A stretch of DNA of 64,000 nucleotides from Streptomyces sp. MMG1533. GTDB taxonomy: Bacteria > Actinomycetota > Actinomycetes > Streptomycetales > Streptomycetaceae. Location of the stretch: positions 1 through 64,000 of the forward strand of contig NZ_LGDG01000224.1 in NCBI RefSeq assembly GCF_001279775.1, written 5' to 3'. This document shows, piece by piece, positions 29,273 to 37,800 of this stretch (positions are counted from its first letter, which is position 1; every line of letters starts with the position of its first letter). Below the pieces are notes generated by a model that saw only the letters and a list, made by a program, of their open reading frames with translations, ran no database searches and was not told where the DNA came from. The position numbers and the translations under genes were made by a program.

Positions 29273-30361
29273 GTGCCCCACACCTCCCGTCCCCGCCCCC
29301 ACCGCCGCCGCCGTGTCCTGCGCCCGCTTCCGCTCGCCGTCGCGGGCGCCCTGATCGCCACCGTGGCCGTCACGCTCCCCCAGCTCACCCCGGACGCCTC
29401 CGCCGCGACGACCCTGCGCGGATTCGCCGACGCGCGCGGCGTGCGGGTCGGCGCGGCGGTCGGTGACACCCCGCTCACCTCGGACTCCTCGTACACCACC
29501 GTCCTGGACCGGGAGTTCAACTCGGTGACGGCGGAGAACGCCATGAAGTGGGACGCGCTGGAGCCGAGCCGGGGCAGCTACAACTGGGCGGCGGCGGACC
29601 GGCTGGTCAACCATGCCGCCTCGCACGACCAGGGCGTACGCGGTCACACGCTCGTCTGGTACTCCCAGCTGCCGTCCTGGCTGAAGAACGGCAACTTCTC
29701 CGCGTCCCAGCTGAACACGATCCTCAAGAACCACATCGACACGACGGTCGGCCGCTACAAGGGCCGGATCTACGCCTGGGACGTCATCAACGAGACGTTC
29801 GACGAGGACGGCTCGATGCGCAGTTCGCTGTGGCAGGACAAGCTCGGCACCGGCTACATCGCGAACGCCCTGCGCTGGGCGCACGCCGCGGACCCGGCTG
29901 CCAAGCTGTACATCAACGACTACAACATCGAGGCGGACAACGCGAAGAGCGACGCCCTGTACGCCCTCGCCAAACAACTCCTCGCGCAGGGCGTGCCGTT
30001 GCACGGCATCGGCTTCCAGTCGCACTTCGTGGTGGGCCAGGTCCCGTCCTCCATGAAGGCCAACCTCAAACGCTTCTCCGACCTCGGCCTGGAGGTCTCC
30101 GTCACCGAACTCGACATCCGCATCCCCCTCCCCGCCTCCACAGCCGAACTCGCCCAGCAGTCCACCGACTACAAGACGGCGAGCGAGAACTGCCTGGGCG
30201 TCCCGCGCTGCGCCGGGGTGACGGTGTGGGGCCTGACCGACAAGTACTCGTGGGTGCCGGGAACGTTCAGCGGATACGGGGCGGCGCTGCCGTACAACGA
30301 GAGCTATGCGGCGAAGCCGGCGTACACGGGGCTGTCGAACGGGTTGAATCCCAACGCGTGA
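29273..30361 (+). CDS. Secreted GH10 endo-1,4-beta-xylanase
   Basis: 362 aa from a GTG with GGAGGAG five bases upstream. An arginine-rich signal peptide (about 1-44, ending ASAA) is followed by a single GH10 TIM barrel. Catalytic acid/base Glu174 is in DVINETFD and nucleophile Glu279 in VTELDIRI. The substrate-binding segments RGHTLVWYSQLPSWL and YINDYNIE are intact. It cuts xylan backbones outside the cell. Unlike many Streptomyces xylanases it lacks a carbohydrate-binding module. Confidence 0.95.
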   Translation: MPHTSRPRPHRRRRVLRPLPLAVAGALIATVAVTLPQLTPDASAATTLRGFADARGVRVGAAVGDTPLTSDSSYTTVLDREFNSVTAENAMKWDALEPSRGSYNWAAADRLVNHAASHDQGVRGHTLVWYSQLPSWLKNGNFSASQLNTILKNHIDTTVGRYKGRIYAWDVINETFDEDGSMRSSLWQDKLGTGYIANALRWAHAADPAAKLYINDYNIEADNAKSDALYALAKQLLAQGVPLHGIGFQSHFVVGQVPSSMKANLKRFSDLGLEVSVTELDIRIPLPASTAELAQQSTDYKTASENCLGVPRCAGVTVWGLTDKYSWVPGTFSGYGAALPYNESYAAKPAYTGLSNGLNPNA

Positions 30362-30470
30362 CCGTGGCCGGGTGACCGTTGCGGGGTGGGCACGGCGGGC
30401 GTGGGAGCTGTGATGCGGGGGCTCAGCGGAAGGCGGCGGCGTTCTCCACCGGACGCGGGCGCAGTTGCCT

Positions 30471-30520
30471 GATACGGGATGTGGGATACGAGATACGGGG
30501 TGCGAGATACGGCATACGGC
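30471..30520. repeat. Short ATACG-based tandem repeats in the xylanase-phosphodiesterase gap
   Basis: Five ATACG cores within 50 bp, mostly in the frame GATACGRG with TGYGRGATACG subrepeats. The rest of the 293-bp gap (30362-30654) contains no gene that I can support. The downstream gene's promoter must lie in it, but no clear -35/-10 pair was seen. Confidence 0.7.
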
Positions 30521-30654
30521 TGACCCGAACTGTGGCGGGTTCGTCCTTCACTGTTTCCCCAACTGCCCTTGCCGGTCACACTGGTTGCCGGTGAACCTGA
30601 GCAGCGTTCACCTTCCGTCCCCGCTTCCTCCTCCCCCGGAGAGACACCCCCACC

Positions 30655-31974
30655 ATGAGACGACTCATCGGCACGCTCGCGGCCGCAGCCCTGGCCGTGA
30701 CCGGCCTCGCCGCTACCGGCACGATGCCCGCGGCAGCGGCCACCACCGGCTCGTTCAACGTCCTGACGTACAACGTCGCAGGCCTCCCTGAGGGCCTGAG
30801 CTCCGGCAACCCGGAGACGAACACCCCGCTGATCTCCCCGCGCCTGGCGTCGTACGACATCGTGAACGTCCAGGAGGACTTCAACTATCACGCCGCCCTG
30901 TACGCGGGTGACAACCACCCGTACCGCACCGCGACCAGCGGCGGCGCCGGCCTGGGCGACGGTCTCAACACCCTCTCCGACGTCCCCTTCGAGGACTTCG
31001 AGCGGGTGAAGTGGAACAACTGCACCGGCACCAACTGCCTTACCCCGAAGGGCTTCACGCTCGCCCGGGTACGGCTCGCCGAGGGCGTCTTCGTGGACCT
31101 CTACAACGTCCACACCAACGCCGACGACACGAACGAGGCGCACGCCGCACGCCGCGCCAATGTCGAGCAGCTCTCCGACTTCATCCAGGCGAACTCCGCG
31201 GGCAACGCGGTGATCGTGATGGGTGACACGAACACGCGGTACACGCGCACGGGCGACAACATCCGCACGCTGGCCGAGGAGAACGGCCTGACGGATCCGT
31301 GGGTGAAGCTGGTGAAGGGCGGCACGCCGCCGCCGCTGGGCGCGGACGCGCTGCTGTGCCCGACGACGGCCCCGACCAACGACTGCGAGGTGGTGGACAA
31401 GGTCTTCTACCGTGGCAGCAAGCTGCTGACCCTGGACGCCACCCGCTACAACAACGAGTGGGCGTCCTTCCTGGACTCCGCGGGCGCCAACCTCTCCGAC
31501 CACTTCCCGCACACGGTCGACTTCTCCTACACCCTCAACTCCTCCCTGAAGGCGAGCGACTTCTTCGGCGGCCCGCACGGCACGGCGTTCAACGACGCGG
31601 ACGACCTGCCCGCGACACCGTCCCCCCGCACGCTCACGCTGCGCGGCGGCTCCCGCCTGGACGCGGTGTCCCTCACCCACGACGGCGGTACGACGCTCCC
31701 CCACGGCGGTACGGGCGGCACGGCCACCTCGCTGACTCTCGCCTCCGGCGAGCACCTCACGTCCGTCAAGCTGACGCAGGGTCAGAAGGACGGCCGTACC
31801 CGGCTCTTCTCGGCGTCCTTCACGACGGACAAGGGCCGCACCCTGTCCTCCGGTACGGCGACCACGGACACGAAATCCTTCACGGCCCCGTCCGGCTGGC
31901 AGATCGTCGGCTTCACGGGCCGGGCGGGCGACGAGATCGACAAGCTGGGGGTGCTGTACGCGCCGATCGGCTGA
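30655..31974 (+). CDS. Secreted endonuclease/exonuclease/phosphatase-fold enzyme with jacalin-like lectin domain
   Basis: 439 aa. A Sec signal peptide (1-29, ending AAAA) leads into a DNase-I-like EEP catalytic domain (about 33-300). Active-site motifs are LTYNVAGL (metal Asn), VNVQED (metal Glu), NVHTNAD, VMGDTNTR (Asp/Asn) and LSDHFP (catalytic His). The C-terminal 130 residues resemble a jacalin-like lectin fold (SRLDAVSLTHDGG, WQIVGFTGRAGDEIDKLGVLYAP). Members include sphingomyelinases and secreted nucleases; the substrate is not determined here. The start has GGAGAG upstream. Confidence 0.85.
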   Translation: MRRLIGTLAAAALAVTGLAATGTMPAAAATTGSFNVLTYNVAGLPEGLSSGNPETNTPLISPRLASYDIVNVQEDFNYHAALYAGDNHPYRTATSGGAGLGDGLNTLSDVPFEDFERVKWNNCTGTNCLTPKGFTLARVRLAEGVFVDLYNVHTNADDTNEAHAARRANVEQLSDFIQANSAGNAVIVMGDTNTRYTRTGDNIRTLAEENGLTDPWVKLVKGGTPPPLGADALLCPTTAPTNDCEVVDKVFYRGSKLLTLDATRYNNEWASFLDSAGANLSDHFPHTVDFSYTLNSSLKASDFFGGPHGTAFNDADDLPATPSPRTLTLRGGSRLDAVSLTHDGGTTLPHGGTGGTATSLTLASGEHLTSVKLTQGQKDGRTRLFSASFTTDKGRTLSSGTATTDTKSFTAPSGWQIVGFTGRAGDEIDKLGVLYAPIG

Positions 31975-32061
31975 GTCCGCCCCACCCGCTGCCGGACGCC
32001 GGGCCCCAACGCGTCATCGCCGCCTCGCAGCCGAGGACCGGCGGTGTGACCCGACCGCAGT

Positions 32062-35000
32062 TCAGTCGCCGTTGCCGTCGAATGCCGCAAGGCGGGCGCG
32101 CGCGTTGCCCGCGTGCGGCTCCCTGCCCTGCTCGACCACGCGTTTCCACACCTTCCGTGCCTCCTCGGTGCGGCCGCCGCGCACCAGTACGTCTCCGAGC
32201 ATCACCCCGGCCTCGGGGGCCGCGTCCGGGTGGCCCATCTCCACGAGCTGCCTGAGCAGCAGCTGGGCCTTGTCGCTCTCACCGTTGTCCCGGAAGACCC
32301 GCGCGAGCAGCACTCCCGCCTCGGGTGAGTGGTCGGGGTGCCCCGCGTCCAGCGCGGTCTGCAGGTGCCAGCGCGCCGCGTCCGGGCGTCCGGTGCGGAT
32401 GCAGAGACGTCCCAGCAGCACATGGGCGTGGATGGAATGCTTGGCGTGTCCGAACTCGATCGCCTTGCGGTACAGGGCTGCGGCCCCGTCCTCGTCCGCG
32501 TCGCATTCCTGGAGCATCCCGAGCAGGAGTGGTCCTCGCACCGCCGACTCCGGATCGCCGGAGTCGACCGCCTTGTCGATCAGACGCTTGGGTTCGTTGC
32601 GCAGTCCCCGGCCGATCAGGCGGCCGGCCAGGGCGAGGGCGGCCTGCGGCATGAACTCCGGATCCTCGGACTCGATGGCGATCCGGTACCAGGCGTCGAC
32701 GGCTTCCTCGTCCGCGCCGCCGTCGGCCCCCAGCAAGGCCAGGTTCAACGCCGCCTGCGCCCGGACCGGCGCGTCCTGCGTCTCCAGCGCCCGGCGGAAG
32801 GCCGTAGCCGCGGCCTCGGTGTTCTCCACCCGCAGCTCCAGCAGACCGAGGTTGAGCGCGGCCCATTGCGCCGGACCAGGCACACCGGTCTGCGCAGCCC
32901 TCGACCAGGCCCGATGTGCCCCCGCCCAGTCCTCCGTCCTGTGCAGGATCATCCCGAGTTCGAACAGCGCCTCGGCCACCCGCTCGGGCACGCCGCACTC
33001 CGCGACGGCCTCGTAGGCCTCACACGCCTCGTCGATCCGGTCCTCCGCCGTCAGGATCCCGGCCGCACCGTACAGCGCCCGGGCACGTACGTCCGGGTCC
33101 TCGCAGTCCGCGGCAGAGGTGAAAGCGGCCAGCGCCCCCGCCGGGTCTCCCAGCTCCTCCAGGAGCTCGGCCCGTTCCAGAAGGTCCTCCGCATCCGACT
33201 CCGCACCGGGTCCGCTGCCACCGACCTCCGTCAACTCCGCCATCCGTGCGCGCAGTTCGGAGACCGAATCCTCCAACGTCGCCATCACGTGCGGGTTGTC
33301 CCACTCCGCGGCCCGCTCGTACGCCGCCAAGGCACCCTGCGGATCGCCGTGGTACTCGCGCAGCGTCGCCACCAGGACCCACGACCTCGGGGCGATCTCG
33401 GGGTCTCCGCTCGCGGCGGCCTGCCGGAAGAAGGACTCGGTCTCCTCCGTGAAGTCGTGTTGCTTCACCCGCATCAGGCCCATCTGGTGCAGGGCCATCG
33501 GCGCGTGGTACTCGTCCCCGGTCGCCGCCGCCAGACGCCAGGCTTCCTCGGCCCCCGCGGTGTCGCCTTCCTTCCTCAGCACGTCTCCGAGCCGGAGAGC
33601 GGCCTCCGCGGCCACGGCGACGGGATCCCCCATCTCGATGACGCCCCGGAACGCGTCCTTGGCGGCCGTGTCGAAGCCGAGCAGGTGCCTCGTCTGCCCG
33701 AGCGCCAGCAGCACATACGGCCGACACGGCTCGTACTCCGCAGCCCTGGTGAAAGCCTCGGCCGCGTACACCAGGGCCTTCCTGCCCATCGCCTCGTAGC
33801 CGATTCCCGCACACTCCTCGGGGGTCGCCAAGTCGATCACCTCGGTCCACGCAAAGCCCGGCACGGGCCCGGAGTCGGCCTCGGTGACCAGTTCCCGCGC
33901 CGGCTCCCACCGTGGCTCACCGGATCCGTGCGCCCAGGGCTGGAGCAGCGCCCGGCCTCTGGCGACCGGGGCCTGGGCCCAGCTCAGCCCCTGCTCGAAC
34001 TGGGCGTCGGTGGCCGGAGGAGCACCCAGCGAGGTCAGGTACGACGGCAGCAGCCGGAGCAACTCGTCGCGCGTCAAACCCCGTACCAGGCCCGCCCGAT
34101 GACAGTCGATCGCTGCCCGCACGACGCAGACGCCGACCTGGTTGGCCGCCCCCGCGGTGTTGAGCCGAAGCAGCATCTCCAGTGCCTGCGGGACGTCCGC
34201 CGCCTCGGCGAAACTCCTTGGCACGGCAGCGTCCTCGAAGTGCCAGACGGCCTGTGCCCGTTCGGCATCGCCGAGTTCCAGCGGCAGATGGACGAGGCAC
34301 GCACCGTGCAGCGCGGCCCGGGAGACCGCCCCCGCGCCCGATGCGGTCTCCTCGCGGATCTCCCGGAACCGGCGCGCTTGGATGGTCCCGGCGGTCACCG
34401 CCCAGCCGGAGAGCCACTCCCGCAGCTCCGGCGTCAGGTGTTCGAGGTCGGCGGCCGTCAGGTCGTCCAGCCAGACCACGACCGGCCGTCCGAGCCGGTC
34501 GAGCGAATCGGCCAGGGAGCGCAGTTCGGACACCGCGGCGGTGTCACGCGGAATCAGAATCGGCGTCTCGGCGGGAAATTGCGCGCGCAGTGCCTCGACG
34601 GCGGATCGGGTCTTGCCCGCGCCTTCCTCTCCGTAGGCGATGACATACGGGTACGGCGGACCTTCGAGGGACAGCAGGCTGCGCATCTCCACGTCGAAGT
34701 CGGCCCGGGCAATGTATCCGGCGTCCGCACCGGGCAGCGGCCGGGACACCCCCAGGTCGCTGTCGGCGAGTTCGCCGAGAGTGGGCGGGCGGTTGTCCGG
34801 TGCCATGTGCAGCAGACGGACGAGTTCGTCGGGCGACCGCTGAGCCGGCGCGCCGTTCAGGGCCCGGACCAGATCCTCGTGGCGTCGGCGCCAGGCGTCC
34901 GGGGACACCTGGTCCTCGGGGAGCGTGATGCCGTTGGCCTGCGCGTGCTCCCGGCAGGCGCCGACGAAGTCGCGTACGAGTTCCCACCGAGGAGCCCGGC

Positions 35001-35163
35001 GGATCTTCCCCGCGAGCAGCGGACTGAGGGTGCCCCCGGCGAGACGTCCGGGCGCTCGCCGCGCCAAGTCGGCGTACGAGGGTTCACCGGAGACGATCCT
35101 CAGTTCACGCAGGCTGCCGCAGAAGCGCAACAGCGGTTCGAAAGTGGCCTGTGGGGCTGCCAT
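32062..35163 (-). CDS. Large HTH/P-loop NTPase with TPR array (STAND-like)
   Basis: 1033 aa; ATG with AGGAG five bases upstream. Residues 10-105 look like the helical Xre-related N-terminal domain found on many actinobacterial signalling proteins. A P-loop NTPase follows: Walker A GEEGAGKT (178-185) and Walker B VVVWLDDL (228-235). From about 500 to the end there is an uninterrupted array of TPR/Sel1-like helical pairs, each with a short GDPE/SEDPE/GHPD link. The layout fits STAND regulators, where the repeat array senses a ligand and releases the NTPase. Target unknown; regulation or phage defence are both possible. It stands alone, divergent from a small membrane-protein gene. Confidence 0.8.
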   Translation of the reverse strand: MAAPQATFEPLLRFCGSLRELRIVSGEPSYADLARRAPGRLAGGTLSPLLAGKIRRAPRWELVRDFVGACREHAQANGITLPEDQVSPDAWRRRHEDLVRALNGAPAQRSPDELVRLLHMAPDNRPPTLGELADSDLGVSRPLPGADAGYIARADFDVEMRSLLSLEGPPYPYVIAYGEEGAGKTRSAVEALRAQFPAETPILIPRDTAAVSELRSLADSLDRLGRPVVVWLDDLTAADLEHLTPELREWLSGWAVTAGTIQARRFREIREETASGAGAVSRAALHGACLVHLPLELGDAERAQAVWHFEDAAVPRSFAEAADVPQALEMLLRLNTAGAANQVGVCVVRAAIDCHRAGLVRGLTRDELLRLLPSYLTSLGAPPATDAQFEQGLSWAQAPVARGRALLQPWAHGSGEPRWEPARELVTEADSGPVPGFAWTEVIDLATPEECAGIGYEAMGRKALVYAAEAFTRAAEYEPCRPYVLLALGQTRHLLGFDTAAKDAFRGVIEMGDPVAVAAEAALRLGDVLRKEGDTAGAEEAWRLAAATGDEYHAPMALHQMGLMRVKQHDFTEETESFFRQAAASGDPEIAPRSWVLVATLREYHGDPQGALAAYERAAEWDNPHVMATLEDSVSELRARMAELTEVGGSGPGAESDAEDLLERAELLEELGDPAGALAAFTSAADCEDPDVRARALYGAAGILTAEDRIDEACEAYEAVAECGVPERVAEALFELGMILHRTEDWAGAHRAWSRAAQTGVPGPAQWAALNLGLLELRVENTEAAATAFRRALETQDAPVRAQAALNLALLGADGGADEEAVDAWYRIAIESEDPEFMPQAALALAGRLIGRGLRNEPKRLIDKAVDSGDPESAVRGPLLLGMLQECDADEDGAAALYRKAIEFGHAKHSIHAHVLLGRLCIRTGRPDAARWHLQTALDAGHPDHSPEAGVLLARVFRDNGESDKAQLLLRQLVEMGHPDAAPEAGVMLGDVLVRGGRTEEARKVWKRVVEQGREPHAGNARARLAAFDGNGD

Positions 35164-35337
35164 GGTTCTCCTCTGCACGCCGGTGCCGAACTGCGTCATC
35201 AGCGTATCCAGCAGGGCCCGTTCGGAGATCCCGTCAGCCCTTCGGGGTCCTTCGGAGTCGTTCGCCGTTGCCGCGGGCCCTGCTGCCTGGCCGCAAGCTG
35301 GCAGCACAGACCCCGAGGTGCAAAGGAAGGACCCGGT

Positions 35338-35508
35338 ATGCCGCTGTTCGACATCCGATCATTGGTCGCGCTCACCCTCGCCCTGCTCTGCGCCGCCGTC
35401 GTCGGCGGCCTGACACTCCTCGCCGGGGCGTCCTGGCCGACCGCCTTGCTCGCGGCCGGCGGAGCCGGCTGGGCCGTGCTGACCGGGCTGCCGCTGCTGA
35501 TGCGATGA
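35338..35508 (+). CDS. Small two-helix membrane protein (56 aa)
   Basis: ATG with AAGGAAGGA seven bases upstream. It encodes 56 residues with two hydrophobic helices (LVALTLALLCAAVVGGLTLL and WPTALLAAGGAGWAVLTGLP). Codon third positions are G/C-rich, as expected for a real gene. No recognised family. It is divergent from the large TPR protein (174 bp between starts) and precedes a TetR gene by 62 bp. Confidence 0.7.
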   Translation: MPLFDIRSLVALTLALLCAAVVGGLTLLAGASWPTALLAAGGAGWAVLTGLPLLMR

Positions 35509-35539
35509 GCCATTTCCTAGATGTATTAGGCTGATGGCT
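35508..35539. promoter_or_regulatory. Nested dyad before the TetR gene
   Basis: AGCCAT (35508-35513) pairs with ATGGCT (35534-35539), enclosing CCTA (35516-35519) and TAGG (35527-35530), nearly concentric. It is AT-rich for this genome and lies 31 bp before the TetR ATG. It may be the repressor's own operator. Confidence 0.4.
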
Positions 35540-35570
35540 AGTGCTCGCAGGCTTCCTTGGAGGTCACCCC

Positions 35571-36155
35571 ATGCCCCGCGCAGGACTCACCGTCGCCCGG
35601 CTCGCCGCAGCCGCCGCCGACCTCGCCGACGAGGTCGGCTTCGAAAACGTCACCCTGTCCGCGCTGGCCCGGCACTTCGGCGTCAAGGACGCGAGCCTGT
35701 ACTCGCATGTCAGGAACCTCCAGGACCTCCGCACACGCGTTGCGCTGCTCGTCGGCGGGGAGATGATCGACCGGATCGCCGCCGCCGTGGTGGGGCGGTC
35801 CGGGAAGGACGCCCTGGCGGCGTTCGCCGGGGCCTATCGGGAGTACGCACTCGAACACCCGGGCCGGTACGCCGCCACACAGGTCCGCGTCGACCCGGCG
35901 CTCGTCGCCGACACCTCCGCCATGCTCCGCACCGCCGAGGTCACCTACGGCATGCTCCGCGCCTACGGCCTCGAAGAGCCCGACCTCACCGACGCCGTAC
36001 GGCTGTTGCGCGCCACCTTCCACGGCTACTGCGCCCTGGAGTCCAGCGGCGGCTTCGGCCACCCCCGTGCCGTCCAGGCGTCCTGGGACAAGGCGATCGA
36101 CGCCCTGCACATCAGCCTCGAACACTGGCCTCGCGAGGAGGAGAACCATCACTGA
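35571..36155 (+). CDS. TetR-family regulator of the adjacent hydrolase
   Basis: 194 aa, ATG with GGAGGT upstream. The helix-turn-helix at about 25-55 reads VTLSALARHFGVKDASLYSHV. The C-terminal half fits the WHG-type ligand domain (YAATQVRVDPA, GYCALESSGGFG). Its last codons contain the ribosome site of the alpha/beta hydrolase gene, which it overlaps by eight bases, so the two are translationally linked and the hydrolase is likely its target. Confidence 0.9.
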   Translation: MPRAGLTVARLAAAAADLADEVGFENVTLSALARHFGVKDASLYSHVRNLQDLRTRVALLVGGEMIDRIAAAVVGRSGKDALAAFAGAYREYALEHPGRYAATQVRVDPALVADTSAMLRTAEVTYGMLRAYGLEEPDLTDAVRLLRATFHGYCALESSGGFGHPRAVQASWDKAIDALHISLEHWPREEENHH

Positions 36156-36948
36156 GGAACAGCTCACCTACGACATCCGCGGCGACGGGCCGGTCCTTCT
36201 CGTCATCCCCGGTGGCGCGGGTCACCCCATGGGGCTCGACGCGATGACGGACGTGCTCGCCGAGCGGTTCACCGTCGTCACGTACGACCCGCTCGGCCTG
36301 GCCCACGGCCGCCTCGGGATGTCCGTCGACGACCAGCGGGTGCAGGCTTGGAGCGACGGAGCGAACCGGGTGCTCCAAGCGACCCTTCCGGAAGGGGAGT
36401 TCGCCCACGTCCTCGGCACCAGCTCCGGTGGCATCGCGGCCCTCGACCTGCTCGCGCGGCATCCCGAGCGGCTGCGGCACGTCGTCGCACACGAGCCGCC
36501 CTGCGTTGCGGTACTGCCGGACGGAGATCGGCACCAGGCGATGTTCCGGGAGGTGTACGACACGTATCGCACCGCGGGGCTCCAGGCTGCCGCCGCCCGG
36601 CTCGGCGCCGGGCTGGAGGGGCGGGACGCGAAGGAGCATCCCAAGGGGCAGCCCCTGTCCCGCGAGGAGGAGTTGAGCCTTCCCATGGCCATCTTCCTCG
36701 CCCATGTCCTGGTGCCGTTCACCTCGTACACACCCGAACCGGGAGCCCTGACCCCACGTCTCACCCTCGCCGCCGGGTCGGACTCACGGGGGCAACTCCT
36801 CCATCGCACCGCCGAGTTCGTCGCGGAGCGGGCCGGCAGCGACTTCGTCGAGTTCCCCGGCGGGCACATCGGTGCCGTCCAACACCCGGGCGCCTTCGCC
36901 GAACGGCTTGTTCAGACGCTGCTTCCGGCCGCCCCCGGGACTGGCTGA
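36148..36948 (+). CDS. Alpha/beta hydrolase, probable ATC start
   Basis: 266 aa if started at ATC (36148). Nucleophile Ser lies in GTSSGGIAAL, the oxyanion region in PGGAGHP, and the C-terminal His in GGHIGAVQHP. The frame has no ATG, GTG or TTG until the ATG at 36230, which would delete the first two beta strands (LTYDIRGDGPVLLVIPGG). GGAGGAG sits five bases before ATCACTGAGGAA, so initiation at ATC, a one-base change from ATG, is the best reading. The 3' end overlaps the convergent PEP-mutase-family gene by 165 bp. Substrate unknown. Confidence 0.82.
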   Translation: MTEEQLTYDIRGDGPVLLVIPGGAGHPMGLDAMTDVLAERFTVVTYDPLGLAHGRLGMSVDDQRVQAWSDGANRVLQATLPEGEFAHVLGTSSGGIAALDLLARHPERLRHVVAHEPPCVAVLPDGDRHQAMFREVYDTYRTAGLQAAAARLGAGLEGRDAKEHPKGQPLSREEELSLPMAIFLAHVLVPFTSYTPEPGALTPRLTLAAGSDSRGQLLHRTAEFVAERAGSDFVEFPGGHIGAVQHPGAFAERLVQTLLPAAPGTG

Positions 36949-37695
36949 CCACGCCTCGACCTCGGCATACGACGGCGCGGCACCCCGCACGGACCGGCCC
37001 GCCCGGATCTCCCGCACCGTCTCCAGCGCCGCGCCCAACGCCCTCCGGTACAGCAGCGAGCCGAGGCTGACGCGTCGAACACCCAGGTCGGTGAGGTGGG
37101 GGACGGTCGGGCCGGTGGGTGAGTAGAGGATGTTGAGGGGGACGGCCAGCCGCTTCACCAGGGCGGTGATCTGTGCCGGGTCGGTCAGTCCGGGGACGAA
37201 CACGCCGTCGGCGCCCGCCTGTTGGTAGGCGTCGAGGCGGGTCAACGTCTTTGAGACCCCTCCGTCGCCCAGCCAGTAGGTGTCCGTGCGGGCGTTCACG
37301 AAGAGGGCCGGGGCGGCCGACTTCACCGCGGCGATCTTCCGGGCGTGCAGGGCGACCGGGCCCAGGCCGTCCTCCAGATTGATGCCGGCCGCCCCGACCA
37401 CGGACAGCTCACGCGCCAGTTCCGCCACCCGCTTTGGGTCCTCGCTGAAGCCGTCCGCCGCGTCGACGGAGAGGAGGAAGGGTTCGGTGCCCAGGGTCAG
37501 GGCGAGCTGGAGGGTGTGCTCGCGGGTGGCCGGTGATCCGTCGGGCAGGCCGACGGCCGCGGAGACGGCGAGACTCGTCGTGCCGATCGCGCGAAAGCCC
37601 TGTGCGGCCAGGGCCGTCGCGGAGGCGTGGTCCCAGGCGTTGGGGAGGAGCAAGGGCTCCTCGGGGTGGTGGTGCAGGTCGGCGAAGGCGGTCAT
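36784..37695 (-). CDS. Isocitrate lyase/PEP mutase family protein
   Basis: 303 aa, ATG start. A TIM-barrel core of the ICL/PEPM superfamily: LPNAWDHASATALAAQGF, SVDAADGF (metal-binding aspartates), GINLEDG and NARTDTYW. Members cleave or rearrange C-C or C-P bonds in 2-carboxylic acids (2-methylisocitrate lyase, oxaloacetate hydrolase, carboxyphosphonoenolpyruvate mutase). The classical lyase cysteine motif KKCGH is absent, so it belongs to the PEP-mutase-like group with unclear substrate. The last ~55 residues lie antisense to the hydrolase gene and look unstructured, suggesting the ancestral stop was lost. Confidence 0.85.
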   Translation of the reverse strand: MTAFADLHHHPEEPLLLPNAWDHASATALAAQGFRAIGTTSLAVSAAVGLPDGSPATREHTLQLALTLGTEPFLLSVDAADGFSEDPKRVAELARELSVVGAAGINLEDGLGPVALHARKIAAVKSAAPALFVNARTDTYWLGDGGVSKTLTRLDAYQQAGADGVFVPGLTDPAQITALVKRLAVPLNILYSPTGPTVPHLTDLGVRRVSLGSLLYRRALGAALETVREIRAGRSVRGAAPSYAEVEAWSASPGGGRKQRLNKPFGEGARVLDGTDVPAGELDEVAAGPLRDELGGAMEELPP

Positions 37696-37800
37696 GTCCG
37701 CCACGGTAGGCGCGGCTCGGTTCGGTACCGGCCGAAGTGTTCCTGCGACGGCCCCCAAAACCCACGGCAACCTTTGATCGTCCGGCGGCAACCCTCGGAC

